DNA of 28,506 bases, taken from positions 1 to 28,506 of the forward strand of contig DLRL01000040.1 in assembly GCA_002501085.1 (NCBI GenBank). The letters run 5' to 3'. A program made the translations under genes and the position numbers. The notes under the pieces are model-generated. The model ran no database searches. It was not told where the DNA came from and saw only the letters and a program-made list of their open reading frames with translations. This document shows, in pieces, positions 7,492 through 16,513 of this stretch (positions are counted from its first letter, which is position 1; each line of letters opens with the position of its first letter). This stretch comes from Gemmatimonadales bacterium UBA7889 (GTDB lineage Bacteria; Gemmatimonadota; Gemmatimonadetes; Longimicrobiales; Gaopeijiaceae).

Positions 7492-8519
7492 GGTCCTGGC
7501 TCATTGAGGCGGGGAGATTCTATGACTCCACCTGAATCCATCTTTCCTTCTAAAAAGAGAAGCGGCACTGTAAGTAAGAGAATCCAGAGTGCTACTCCTA
7601 CAGGTTCTCCACCTAGAGCCGAGGCAGTCTCGGCTCTCCGAAAGCGAGCCTGCAGGTTACGAAGCCCTGCCGCTCCACGAACATCGTGATAGCTACCACC
7701 TCCGGCGATCGCGATGCTTCGGAGCAAAGTTTCATTCAACCGTGATACGATAGGCTCACCGTCATCCCCAAGAACCAGAACCGGATCGTCTCCTTCGGTC
7801 ATAAGGCTCGAGCCCGCAGTAGTACCTACACCCGCCGTCCAAACACGAATACCCGTCTCTGTGGCAACGGCAACTGAATCTAAAATCAAGGCCGTGTCTT
7901 CATGGCCCTCCCCGTCAGTGATCAAAAGAATTGCTTGTTGAGCTTCCGGCCTGTGGCGTGCATTAAGCATCTCTGTCGAGTGTTTGATCACCAGGGAAAG
8001 TGAAGTGCCTTGGTCACGCTCTTCGATCAAATCCGGAGCGAGTGATGCCGTAAAGAATCGCACGAGTTCGGGGTCATCCGTCATCGGAAGCACGGTATAC
8101 GGCCAGTCCGCAAAAATGGCGAGTCCGATCCGCTCTTGCGTCAAAGACTCAGTTATCGCATTCACGACTTCCTTGGCACGGTCCAGCCGGGTCGGAGCAA
8201 CGTCATTCCCAGTCATGGAAAGGGAAACATCTACTGCAATCACAAGATCTACCGGCTGTTCAGGATCCAGCGTCGAGCCAAAGTCGATGTGCGGGCCCGC
8301 AGCGGCTATGGTCAATGCCAGGCTGACTGCAATGAGGCACGATAGCCGACTCTTGGGAAACCTGTGCAGGTCAATCGAGGTTAGCCTTCTAGCCGCCTTT
8401 CTCCCGCCGAAGGCCTCCTCAAGCCTCCGGTATCTACGCCATTGGGCAGTCAGAGCTAACCCCACCACCAATACGATGATCGGAGCCAACGCCAAAAGTG
8501 CAGGATGAGAGAAGGTCAC
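7488..8519 (-). CDS. VWA-domain membrane protein (BatB-like)
   Basis: 343-residue membrane protein with a von Willebrand factor A domain. I chose GTG at 8519 because it overlaps the upstream TGA as GTGA and gives a start directly before the first membrane helix (about 8-24). The longer in-frame start at 8594 would overlap the previous gene by 79 bases. A second hydrophobic segment lies at about 59-75. The MIDAS metal site reads DVSLS (Asp97-Ser101), with GTSLS and LLITDGEG supplying the other ligands. A C-terminal helix (VALWILLLTVPLLFL) returns to the membrane. Family members form envelope complexes linked to MoxR ATPases and stress tolerance; the partner protein is unknown. Confidence 0.88.
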   Translation of the reverse strand: MTFSHPALLALAPIIVLVVGLALTAQWRRYRRLEEAFGGRKAARRLTSIDLHRFPKSRLSCLIAVSLALTIAAAGPHIDFGSTLDPEQPVDLVIAVDVSLSMTGNDVAPTRLDRAKEVVNAITESLTQERIGLAIFADWPYTVLPMTDDPELVRFFTASLAPDLIEERDQGTSLSLVIKHSTEMLNARHRPEAQQAILLITDGEGHEDTALILDSVAVATETGIRVWTAGVGTTAGSSLMTEGDDPVLVLGDDGEPIVSRLNETLLRSIAIAGGGSYHDVRGAAGLRNLQARFRRAETASALGGEPVGVALWILLLTVPLLFLEGKMDSGGVIESPRLNEPGP

Positions 8520-9466
8520 GGTAACACACCCCAACGTGAGCCACGAAGCGTGTTTGCTCCTGCCAAGAATACCATCGACCCTATCACAAGCCACAGCCCG
8601 AGCGGGACGGATTCCTCGCGTTCTGTGATGACTTCTGATGCTACCTCAAGCCTGTCAATTTCATCGTAGATAGCTTCCAGTGCCTCCACATCTGTAGCCC
8701 GGAAGTAACGCCCACCCGTAATTCGAGCAGTTTGTGTTAGAACAGTTTCCATCTCATTCACAGCCGCTCGCGGACCCTGTTCATCACCGATCGCGATCGG
8801 GTAAACCTTCACATCAAATGCTGCTGCTGCTCGAGCTGCGATTGCCGGGACGATTCCAGCTTTGTTATGAGCGCCGTCCGTTACAAGGATGAGAACCTTA
8901 GATGTGTGAGGGGCATCCCTAAGGAGCCCAGCCCCGGCAGCAATCGCCCCGGCTATATCAGTGCCGTCAGTTAGCAGACCAACCTCCATCTCATCCACAG
9001 CCATCTCGACCACGTACGCGTCGTGGGTCATAGGCAACCTGATCAAAGATTCACCCGCAAAAGAAACTAAGCCGACATCATCTTCACGATTTTCAAGAAA
9101 ACGAAGAACGGTAGCCTTTGCGGCTTGCAGCCTAGTTGTTCGCTCCGCCATGTCTCCTGCCCACATCGAAGTCGACAGATCGATTGCGAACGCGATTCCT
9201 ACCCCCTCAGTGAGTGGCTCTTCCAGGATCCGGACAATACGTGGCTGACAAAGCGCTAGGACCAAGAATCCGAGTGCGGCTAGGCGCATCGCACTTGGCA
9301 AGGTCTCTAACGTGCGAGCTCTCCATCCACGGAGTGCGAGTGCTTCAGCTGGCTCCCCACGAGCTATGAGTAATCCAGCTAGACCTTTAGGTCGCACCCA
9401 CCACCACCACACGGGCAATAGGCTGAGGAGAGCTAGGAAGCTCGGTTGTCCGAACTCGAAACTCAT
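8516..9466 (-). CDS. VWA-domain membrane protein (BatA-like)
   Basis: 316-residue VWA membrane protein, first of two in the cluster. N-terminal membrane segment (about 9-24, with a Trp-rich VWWWW), second segment at about 60-73, VWA domain about 88-275, and a final C-terminal helix. The MIDAS site is complete: DLSTS (Asp96-Ser100), TDGTD (166-170, Thr169) and VTDG (Asp197). This metal site normally binds an acidic residue of a partner protein. ATG at 9466 overlaps the BatD-like gene stop by four bases (ATGA). The next gene is a second VWA protein in the same order as batA-batB in classical clusters. Confidence 0.9.
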   Translation of the reverse strand: MSFEFGQPSFLALLSLLPVWWWWVRPKGLAGLLIARGEPAEALALRGWRARTLETLPSAMRLAALGFLVLALCQPRIVRILEEPLTEGVGIAFAIDLSTSMWAGDMAERTTRLQAAKATVLRFLENREDDVGLVSFAGESLIRLPMTHDAYVVEMAVDEMEVGLLTDGTDIAGAIAAGAGLLRDAPHTSKVLILVTDGAHNKAGIVPAIAARAAAAFDVKVYPIAIGDEQGPRAAVNEMETVLTQTARITGGRYFRATDVEALEAIYDEIDRLEVASEVITEREESVPLGLWLVIGSMVFLAGANTLRGSRWGVLP

Positions 9467-10494
9467 GATTCTATAGTCCTAGATTCTTCGACCCAATTCC
9501 TTAGCACCCGCCAGTCGCTTTCCGCAGAATCCGCATCCGGCCGCAAACGACCAAATTTCACAACTTCTGCCACATCCATTGACCCATAAAGATTGACAGA
9601 AGATCCGTTGATTCCACTACAGAGCTGCAACATCAATTCCGAACTCGTAAAACTCGGCCCCCAAGCCGTGTCCAAACCTTCGACATAGGTGCGCACTGCT
9701 CGGCTACTACGACCATAGAATTCCTCCACGTTCTCGTTCAGGTGCAAACCCAGACTGAGAATGCGATCAAGCTCGTCTAGGGCAGCTTGCCACCGGACCA
9801 AAGCAGGATCCCGACCTAGGGAAGTCGCGTGCAAAACGGGGTTGCCTCCCTGATCCGTAAGCATTTTCCTCACCATCGGGGCAATGGCGACCAGAAGCAC
9901 GATCGACAACGATACAATCACGACAAGGGAGAGCCAGTCCCAGTTCGCTCCCAATACATCAGAAGGCAACTTTGGTTCTAAGCCAGCACTGATGTCTCCT
10001 AGTTGAATGGGTGATACGATCCAAACAGCTTGTCTGGCAATAGGAACCTGCTCTAGCGCCTCAAGTCCAGAATCGGTAGCCACGCCATCCCATTCCCCGA
10101 TCACTGACCCAGTATCGAAGGATGGACCCTCTATCCCTGTTGCTGGACCTATAAACACATCCAATCCAGGTACAGGTATCAACCCGATTTGAAAAGCAAT
10201 CAGTGGATAATTGAGCGTCAGTATTCCCCCATCACCGAATGCTTCTGATTCCCAGTCAACCGCCCTGAAGCTCTCCAGGCCGAATGCACTAGGTACTGTG
10301 TCAGGAAAATAGACAGCGCTGCCCGAAGGCACTCGGATTTCAACGTATAGCTCGAAGACATCACCCTGGCCTACGGTGTCTGCTGAAAGTGAGCCGGTTG
10401 CTTCCAGCGATATTTGGGCTGCGAGTGATACCGTGGCTGTCCCAGCCAGCAGTACCCAGGAGAGAGCCAGGGCAAGACGCATTCTCTTCATCAT
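9463..10494 (-). CDS. BatD-like exported membrane protein
   Basis: 343-residue single-pass membrane protein. Signal peptide 1-26, then a periplasmic beta-rich region that resembles the oxygen-tolerance (BatD) domain in layout: early VGQGDVFELYVEIRVPSG and GILTLNYPLIAFQIGLIPVPG. A transmembrane helix lies at about 187-207 (WLSLVVIVSLSIVLLVAIAPM), followed by a cytoplasmic region of about 135 residues. That order matches BatD-type proteins that sit between DUF58 and VWA genes. Sequence similarity alone is weak, so the call relies on topology and position. ATG at 10494 overlaps the DUF58 stop (ATGA), and its own stop overlaps the next start in the same way. Confidence 0.75.
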   Translation of the reverse strand: MMKRMRLALALSWVLLAGTATVSLAAQISLEATGSLSADTVGQGDVFELYVEIRVPSGSAVYFPDTVPSAFGLESFRAVDWESEAFGDGGILTLNYPLIAFQIGLIPVPGLDVFIGPATGIEGPSFDTGSVIGEWDGVATDSGLEALEQVPIARQAVWIVSPIQLGDISAGLEPKLPSDVLGANWDWLSLVVIVSLSIVLLVAIAPMVRKMLTDQGGNPVLHATSLGRDPALVRWQAALDELDRILSLGLHLNENVEEFYGRSSRAVRTYVEGLDTAWGPSFTSSELMLQLCSGINGSSVNLYGSMDVAEVVKFGRLRPDADSAESDWRVLRNWVEESRTIES

Positions 10495-11396
10495 CCGACT
10501 CGCTCTCGGCGACGAAAGAACCTGATCAATGGTAGGACATAGTCTTCCGTCGATGTAACCTCAACCACATCCGTCTGGAGCTGGCGGAAAAGCTTGTCAA
10601 TCTCAGCTCTCTGGCTTAATCGCTTCTCTGCATAATCCTGGCGAACAAGCTTGTCGCTTGTATTCAGGACCCGCCTTATACCAGTCTCCGGATCAGCGAG
10701 CGCTAACAGACCAACATTGGGCAACGTCGCCGCTCCGGGATCTGTGACTCGAATCGGAATCAAGTCATGCTCACGACTGAATCGCCTCGCGTCTGCCATG
10801 AATGAGGAATCCGATTTCTCACCTAACAAAAAGTCACTAACTAGGAAAACTACAGTCCTTTGGTGAAGAACCTTGGATGCATACTCGAGCGCACATGAGA
10901 GCTTCGTGCCTTTCCCAGAAGGACGAAACGAGAGGAGGTCTAATACCAAGCGCATAGCATGGCTGCGACCACTATCCGGGGGTATGTAGAGCTCCACACG
11001 ATCAGTCACAATGAGGAGGCCGACGCGATCGTTGTTGTCAGTAGCCGCTAGTGCAAGGATCCCTGCGACCTCGGACGCGATCACCATATTTGGCTTAAGC
11101 CCTGTCCCAAAATCTTTGGATGCTGAGCAATCAACAATCAGAAGGACGCTGAGTTCCCGCTCTTCAACGTGCTCTTTGACAAAGACACGACCACGCCGAG
11201 CGGTAACATTCCAGTCGATTGCCCGCACATCGTCACCCGGCTGGTATTCCCGAACATCTGAGAACTCCATCCCGCGTCCCTTAAAAACTGATCGGTACTC
11301 CCCGCTGAACAGTGACTCAACCAGTCCGCGGGTACGCAACTCGATACGCCGCAACCACGCAGTTACCTCTTTGGAAAATACTCGTTCGCCGTCCAC
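10491..11396 (-). CDS. DUF58-domain protein (VWA-like fold)
   Basis: 301-residue soluble protein of the DUF58 family. Diagnostic sequence is GRGMEFSDVREYQPGDDVRA (40-59) followed by IDWNVTARRG (60-69) and KEHVEERE. A MIDAS-like DCSAS (Asp89-Ser93) shows the VWA-like fold. DUF58 genes almost always follow a MoxR ATPase gene, as here. They are thought to serve as adaptor or substrate of the ATPase at the membrane. The start is GTG 11396, five bases after the MoxR stop, with only a weak SD. Downstream genes are coupled by overlaps, which implies one transcript from moxR to the TPR gene. Confidence 0.92.
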   Translation of the reverse strand: MDGERVFSKEVTAWLRRIELRTRGLVESLFSGEYRSVFKGRGMEFSDVREYQPGDDVRAIDWNVTARRGRVFVKEHVEERELSVLLIVDCSASKDFGTGLKPNMVIASEVAGILALAATDNNDRVGLLIVTDRVELYIPPDSGRSHAMRLVLDLLSFRPSGKGTKLSCALEYASKVLHQRTVVFLVSDFLLGEKSDSSFMADARRFSREHDLIPIRVTDPGAATLPNVGLLALADPETGIRRVLNTSDKLVRQDYAEKRLSQRAEIDKLFRQLQTDVVEVTSTEDYVLPLIRFFRRRERVG

Positions 11397-11401
11397 AGCC
11401 T

Positions 11402-12406
11402 TCAGGGGGTCGGAACGGCCCCGAGCACCCGCCGCATAATCTCCTCAGTGTCGATGCCTCGGGCGTCTGCTTCATACGTAGTCCTCAGCCGGTGCCTCAG
11501 AACAAGCGGCGCCATTGCTTTAACATCATCCGGGAGCACAAAATCTCTACCTCTCAGATAAGCGCGGGCACGGGCTGTCCGGGTTAGAAAGATCGTCGCA
11601 CGTGGGGACGTACCAAAATCGATCAAGTCCTCAAGATCTTCTAATCCATACACTCCTGGTTCTCTGGTAGCGAAAGCGAGTTCGATGACATAGTCGAGGA
11701 CTTTTTCATCTAGGTGGACTGCAGCGACCTCAGCGCGAGCAACTGAAATCTGTTCGACGGTCGCAACGGCTTCGATCGGTCGAGAATCTGTGCTCGCAAC
11801 ACGGCGAACAATCTTTTTTTCTTCGTCTCGGGACGGGTGGCTGATATCAATCTTCAAAGCAAAGCGATCAAGCTGGGCCTCAGCTAGCGGATATGTTCCG
11901 TGCAGTTCGACCGGGTTCTGAGTCGCTAGCACCATGAACGGGGAGTCCAGCGAGTGTGTCTCTCCCGCGATTGTGACCTGCCGCTCTTCCATCGCTTCTA
12001 ACAAGGCAGCTTGCACCTTGGGAGGTGCACGGTTGATCTCGTCAGCCAGAATGATATTTGAGAAAATCGGACCCTTGTGAACTCTGAAGTCTCCAGTCCC
12101 CTGATCAAAAACTGGAGTACCGACGATGTCAGTTGGCAATAGGTCAGGTGTGAATTGGATTCTGCGAAATCCAGTTTGAATCGCTTCAGCTAGCGTGCGA
12201 ACCATCAGCGTCTTAGCGAGGCCTGGCAGACCCTCGAGCAATACATGCCCCCCAGTCAGTAGTCCGACGAGAAGCCCCTCCACAGCATGATCTTGCCCAA
12301 TAACCCGCTCATGAACTGCTTCCGAAATCTTAGTTAGTAGATCGTCTTCTTGCCTTGCAGTCGCGCTCTCCACTAGGCGCTCACGTCTTGTGTAGCTTCG
12401 TGACAC
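11402..12406 (-). CDS. moxR: MoxR-family AAA+ ATPase
   Basis: 334-residue AAA+ chaperone-like ATPase of the MoxR family. Motifs: VIGQDHAVEG (35-44), Walker A GLPGLAKT (59-66), Walker B with IILADEIN (Asp122, Glu123), VQAALLEAMEERQVT, sensor ATQNP, and the EAQLDRF arginine-finger region. MoxR proteins use ATP to remodel or activate VWA-domain partners, and those partners are the next genes. The start is uncertain. GTG 12406 is the longest choice. GTG 12373 gives 323 residues and overlaps the stop of a small upstream ORF as TAGTG, which suggests coupling. Neither has a strong SD. All motifs are kept with either start. Confidence 0.93.
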   Translation of the reverse strand: MSRSYTRRERLVESATARQEDDLLTKISEAVHERVIGQDHAVEGLLVGLLTGGHVLLEGLPGLAKTLMVRTLAEAIQTGFRRIQFTPDLLPTDIVGTPVFDQGTGDFRVHKGPIFSNIILADEINRAPPKVQAALLEAMEERQVTIAGETHSLDSPFMVLATQNPVELHGTYPLAEAQLDRFALKIDISHPSRDEEKKIVRRVASTDSRPIEAVATVEQISVARAEVAAVHLDEKVLDYVIELAFATREPGVYGLEDLEDLIDFGTSPRATIFLTRTARARAYLRGRDFVLPDDVKAMAPLVLRHRLRTTYEADARGIDTEEIMRRVLGAVPTP

Positions 12407-12510
12407 TCAATCCGGTCTACAGGATATGGGACTCCTTCGATTTGTTCCGAATCTAGTGAATCAAGATCCTCGGAGAGTATCGGGAAGTCTTTACGCTTGG
12501 TCATCGTCAT
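12373..12510 (-). CDS. Small acidic ORF (45 aa) upstream of and overlapping moxR
   Basis: ATG at 12510 is preceded by AAGAGGAGAT with 12 bases of spacing. The ORF encodes 45 residues, beginning MTMTKRKDFPILSEDLDSLD and rich in Asp and Glu. It ends in TAG at 12375-12373, which overlaps a possible moxR GTG as TAGTG. Codon use looks like that of the neighbours. I recognise no domain. It could be a small regulatory protein, a coupling leader peptide for the Bat cluster, or chance. The SD and the tight junction with moxR are the only evidence. Confidence 0.4.
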   Translation of the reverse strand: MTMTKRKDFPILSEDLDSLDSEQIEGVPYPVDRIECHEATQDVSA

Positions 12511-12574
12511 TGAGCCGGTGATCTCCTCTTAGGCTTAAGCAGGAAAACAATCTTCGCGGACGCAGGCCAAGACG

Positions 12575-14005
12575 CTAGGCACAAGCCGGTGTCCCTAACC
12601 TTTCTCGAGCAGTTCCCAGAGCTCTTTCGATGGTTAGTGCTGCAGCAAGCAGGGCCTCATCCGCTCCAGAAGCCCCTACTAGTTGGAGACCAACTGGCAT
12701 GCCCTCGTCGTCGAGTCCTACCGGGATGGTCACTGCGCAGAGGCCAAGCATATTCACACAGCAGGTCGGACGGAGTGCGGTGATGTTGGTCTGCAGGTAC
12801 GTGTTCATATCCCCTAGCTCAGCTATAGGCGGAGGTGTGATGATTGTGGCTGGAAGTACCAGCAAAGACCCTTCCTGGAAGAGCCGGTCCGCCACAGACA
12901 TCAGTCGGTAGTGCTCTTTTACAGCGAGGGCATAACCTGGATCAGAAAGAAGGTCTGCGGCTCCGAGTCTATGTCCTATAGTCGGATGAACAATATCCAG
13001 CCACTCCGGAAGCTCCTGCTCGAGGAAGGCCTTACATTCTGTACCGACGATACCACTGCGCATGTAATGGTCAAAGGCTTCATCCAATAGGGAGCCGTCT
13101 ACATTCGTACGTTGTACACCAACCACTTCCAGTTCGTCGAGCGCTGCATGGATCTGGGCACTGATATCGCTCGGGCAATCGTCCCAAATCAAACAACTAG
13201 GTAGGGCGATCCGTAGGGATGAGGGTTTGGTCGTGGCGATATGCTTCAGAAAGGCTTCTGGATCCCTCCAAGCCGGATCTACAGCACCAAAAAAATATGC
13301 CGCGTCTTCGACAGATCGAGTCAAACCACCAACGCTATCCATTGTACTGCTTAGTGGTACGACTCCATCAACCGGCCAGCGACCCCCGGTCAACTTGTGA
13401 CCAACGGTCCCAGTCATTGCTGCAGGTATCCGTATAGAGCCTCCTGTATCGGACCCAAGGGCCAGAAAAGCGGACCCCTCCCATAGGCTCACCCCCGCAC
13501 CGCATGACGAACCTCCTGGTATCCGCTGAACTTTCTCATCCCAGGGATTCCGTGGTGTCCCCCAATGCGGATTGATACCAACTGCCCCAAAGGCAAATTC
13601 GACTGTGTGTGTTTTGCCAATCGTGATTGCCCCTTGGGCACGGAGCTGGGCAACCAACCAGGCATCACTTGACCACACATCCGGCAATTGCCGCGCTGTT
13701 CCCGCAAATGTAGGGAATCCTTTTACGCCATAGAGATCTTTGGCTGAAATGGAAATCCCATGAAAGGGTCCTGGTACGACTCCTCGAGCCAGAAGCTCAT
13801 CGGCCCCTCGAGCCGATCGAATGGCTCCTTCAAGATCTAGAGATTTGTACGCGTTCAGGTGACCTCCATGCTCCTTGTGTCGACTCACTGCGATCTCGGT
13901 CAACTCTACAGCAGAGATCGCCCTGTTCCTCACGGCTTCTGCTAGCCGTGATAGAGGTTGTGCAAGAATGTCATCCATGCCGGCATGATAGGTTGAGTTT
14001 GTCAC
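12575..14005 (-). CDS. Amidase-signature hydrolase, cytosolic
   Basis: 476-residue amidase-signature enzyme that hydrolyses an amide to acid and ammonia or amine. The Ser-cisSer-Lys triad is visible: Lys89 in SISAKD, Ser166 in GGSSCG and nucleophile Ser190 in DTGGSIRIP. The 24-residue spacing between the two serines matches GatA and FAAH. No signal peptide is present, so it should act in the cytosol. Length is normal for the family. It is not a convincing GatA, because no gatB or gatC lies nearby and the glycine loop is GGSSCGAG instead of GGSSGGSA. The start is GTG 14005, with AGGAG 11 bases upstream; an ATG at 13978 is possible. The gene is divergent from the metalloprotease and lies 64 bases upstream of the small ORF before moxR. 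Confidence 0.92.
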   Translation of the reverse strand: MTNSTYHAGMDDILAQPLSRLAEAVRNRAISAVELTEIAVSRHKEHGGHLNAYKSLDLEGAIRSARGADELLARGVVPGPFHGISISAKDLYGVKGFPTFAGTARQLPDVWSSDAWLVAQLRAQGAITIGKTHTVEFAFGAVGINPHWGTPRNPWDEKVQRIPGGSSCGAGVSLWEGSAFLALGSDTGGSIRIPAAMTGTVGHKLTGGRWPVDGVVPLSSTMDSVGGLTRSVEDAAYFFGAVDPAWRDPEAFLKHIATTKPSSLRIALPSCLIWDDCPSDISAQIHAALDELEVVGVQRTNVDGSLLDEAFDHYMRSGIVGTECKAFLEQELPEWLDIVHPTIGHRLGAADLLSDPGYALAVKEHYRLMSVADRLFQEGSLLVLPATIITPPPIAELGDMNTYLQTNITALRPTCCVNMLGLCAVTIPVGLDDEGMPVGLQLVGASGADEALLAAALTIERALGTARERLGTPACA

Positions 14006-14101
14006 AACTCGCGAATCTCCTAGCTAGCGGCTTGACCATTTCAGTATGCGCATTGGATGTTGATCACCCCACCACATCTTCCTTGAGCTTGAGATTACAT
14101 C
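14006..14101. other. Divergent intergenic region between amidase and metalloprotease
   Basis: 96 bases that must hold two outward promoters. The amidase side shows AGGAG ahead of GTG 14005. I see no clear operator or promoter boxes. Confidence 0.4.
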
Positions 14102-16513
14102 ATGAGACAGCGACTCCTCACTCCACTAATTCTGTTTGCCATCACGTTCGCTGTAACCCACACACATCTCGAGGCGTCCTTAGCCCAGCAGGAAGAAGAG
14201 CAGGAAGAGAACCCAGGGGACGACAAGTCCTACTCGGACGTCGTAACTAGTGAAGCCGTAACAAGTACGGGCCTCTTCACCACGCATATGATCGGTGACG
14301 ACCTATACTACGAAATCCCGCTCAATGAACTCGGCCGAGAGATGCTTCTATTGACGCGGATTGCTAAGTCTGCAGACGGCTCAGGCTATGGTGGATCTAA
14401 GGTCAATACATCCGTCGTGCGTTGGGACCGTAGAAACAAGCGCGTATTTCTGCGGCTCGTGAGTCATCAAAACTATGCTGATGACGGTGAACCAATTGCA
14501 CGCGCAGTGGCCAATTCCAACTTCGAGCCAGTTATCCACACGTTTGAAATCGAGACATTCTCAAACGACTCCTCGGCCCTGGTGATCGATGTCACTGATC
14601 TCTTTACTGATGACGTCCCCATGCTCGGCTTACAGAAAAATCGGCGTGAAACCTATGGCGTAAGGAGAGTGGATCCAGAGCGTACCTTTGTTCTCCGATC
14701 GAGTGCGTATCCCCGAAATGTCGAGGTACGCCGGGTACTCACTTATGAAGCCTCTGAACCTCCTTCCAATGATCCGACAAACACGCTGTCTATGGAGATG
14801 CATCATTCGATGCTCGCCCTACCTGACAACCCAATGCAGCCCAGACTCTGCGATGAGCGCGTGGGCTTCTTCAGTACGAGCCAGATTGATTACGGGCTCG
14901 ATGAGCAGCGTGCTACGGAACGGTGTTTTATAACGCGCTGGCGTCTAGAACCCAGCGACCCAACTGCATTCGCTCGCGGAGAACTCGTCGATCCGGTAGA
15001 GCCCATCATCTACTATATCGACCCGGCAACACCCATGAAGTGGCGACCGTACCTGAAGCAAGGCCTGGAAGATTGGCAGATTGCTTTTGAAGCAGCAGGC
15101 TTCAGTAACGCAATCATCGCGAGGGATGCGCCGACACCCGATGAGGACCCGGATTGGAATGCCGAGGATGCCCGCTACTCAGTGATCCGCTACCTGGCAT
15201 CAACAGTTCAAAATGCTTCAGGCCCCCACGTTCACGACCCTCGCACAGGAGAGATCCTCGAGAGCGATATCCAGTGGTACCACAACGTGATGAACCTACT
15301 CAGAAATTGGTTCTTTATTCAGACCGCAGCTGCAAATCCTGATGCACGAGGAGTCGAATTTAGCGACGAAGTCATGGGCGAACTGATCCGCTTCGTTTCC
15401 TCGCATGAGGTAGGGCACACACTCGGCTTACAGCACAATATGCAGTCGTCTGCTGCATATCCTGTTGATTCACTCAGAACCCGTTTTCCGTGTCGAATGG
15501 GTATTGCTCCATCAATCATGGATTATGCGCGTTTCAATTACGTGGCCCAGCCCGGTGATGATACGTGCTTCATGCCCGCGATTGGCCCCTACGATCAATT
15601 TGCGATCGAATGGGGATATAGGCCGATGCCGGGAGAAAATGAACTGTCTGAACGCGAAGGTTTACGGGAAATGGTGGTCACACAAACCGCTGATCCTGTA
15701 TATCGATTCTCGAGTCCGACTGGAGCGGATCCGACCGCACTCACAGAGGCTATCGGAGATGATGCCATGAGGGCGTCTGACCTTGGTATTGCGAACCTCA
15801 AACGAATCGTAGACAACCTGAAGGCCTGGACATATCAAGCAGGTGAAGACTTCTCGGATCTTGAAGAGCTCTACACCAACGTCATAGGACAGTGGAACCG
15901 CTACTCCGGTCACGTACTCACCAATATTGGAGGCGTCATTCTTACCCGAAAACGCCAAGGCCAGGAAGGAGTTCAATACGAACGTGTGCCGAAGGAAAAG
16001 CAGGAAAGAGCGATGGATTATCTGAATAATCAGGTGTTCGCTACGCCTACCTGGATGCTCCGCTCAGATATACTCAACCAATTCCAGGACTCTGGAGCAC
16101 CGGATGTCGTGCGACAAAGGCAAGTCAGCACGCTGAACCAAGTCCTCAATACTGACCGTATGAAACGTCTCATAGAGCAAGAAGCCTTCCATGCTTCAGG
16201 AGCATACTCACTGGGTGAGATGCTCAGCGATCTCCGTAATGGTGTGTGGTCTGAATTGGCTAGCGGAGACGACACAGATGTATACCGCAGAAACCTCCAG
16301 CGGGCTTACCTAGGGCGTATGGACGAACTGATGAGCGATGAAGATGCTCTGCAGACCGACATTGCTCCGTATGTGCGGGCACACCTGAATTCACTCCTAG
16401 AAGGGTTGCTCCAGGAACGGCAGGCACGAAATGGGGCAAACCCTAACGCCACTGCACTCCACTATGATGACTCGATGGCTCGGATCCAAACTATGCTGGA
16501 GCCGAACGGGTAG
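14102..16513 (+). CDS. Secreted zinc metalloprotease, DUF5117/DUF4953 type
   Basis: 803-residue exported metalloprotease. Signal peptide 1-28 is followed by a short acidic stretch rich in Glu and Gln. The N-terminal region (about 50-220) matches the DUF5117 pattern, with PLNELGREMLLLTRIAK, VRRVDPERTFVLRS and YPRNVEVRRVLTYEA. The catalytic motif is HEVGHTLGLQH (His435, Glu436, His439, His445), the extended HExxHxxGxxH zinc site, with a SIMDYARFNY Met-turn region downstream at about residue 470. A helical C-terminal region of about 250 residues follows. It probably degrades protein or peptides in the periplasm or outside. The stop at 16511-16513 directly touches the start codon of the methyltransferase gene, so the two are co-transcribed. 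Confidence 0.92.
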   Translation: MRQRLLTPLILFAITFAVTHTHLEASLAQQEEEQEENPGDDKSYSDVVTSEAVTSTGLFTTHMIGDDLYYEIPLNELGREMLLLTRIAKSADGSGYGGSKVNTSVVRWDRRNKRVFLRLVSHQNYADDGEPIARAVANSNFEPVIHTFEIETFSNDSSALVIDVTDLFTDDVPMLGLQKNRRETYGVRRVDPERTFVLRSSAYPRNVEVRRVLTYEASEPPSNDPTNTLSMEMHHSMLALPDNPMQPRLCDERVGFFSTSQIDYGLDEQRATERCFITRWRLEPSDPTAFARGELVDPVEPIIYYIDPATPMKWRPYLKQGLEDWQIAFEAAGFSNAIIARDAPTPDEDPDWNAEDARYSVIRYLASTVQNASGPHVHDPRTGEILESDIQWYHNVMNLLRNWFFIQTAAANPDARGVEFSDEVMGELIRFVSSHEVGHTLGLQHNMQSSAAYPVDSLRTRFPCRMGIAPSIMDYARFNYVAQPGDDTCFMPAIGPYDQFAIEWGYRPMPGENELSEREGLREMVVTQTADPVYRFSSPTGADPTALTEAIGDDAMRASDLGIANLKRIVDNLKAWTYQAGEDFSDLEELYTNVIGQWNRYSGHVLTNIGGVILTRKRQGQEGVQYERVPKEKQERAMDYLNNQVFATPTWMLRSDILNQFQDSGAPDVVRQRQVSTLNQVLNTDRMKRLIEQEAFHASGAYSLGEMLSDLRNGVWSELASGDDTDVYRRNLQRAYLGRMDELMSDEDALQTDIAPYVRAHLNSLLEGLLQERQARNGANPNATALHYDDSMARIQTMLEPNG

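Noticed and set aside
8520..8594. N-terminal extension of the second VWA protein
   Set aside because: It would overlap the upstream gene by 79 bases. The GTG at 8519 gives a GTGA junction like the others in the cluster.
12575..14005. Calling the cytosolic amidase GatA (glutamyl-tRNA amidotransferase subunit A)
   Set aside because: The triad fits, but no gatB or gatC is present, the glycine loop differs, and the sequence around it is that of a general amidase.
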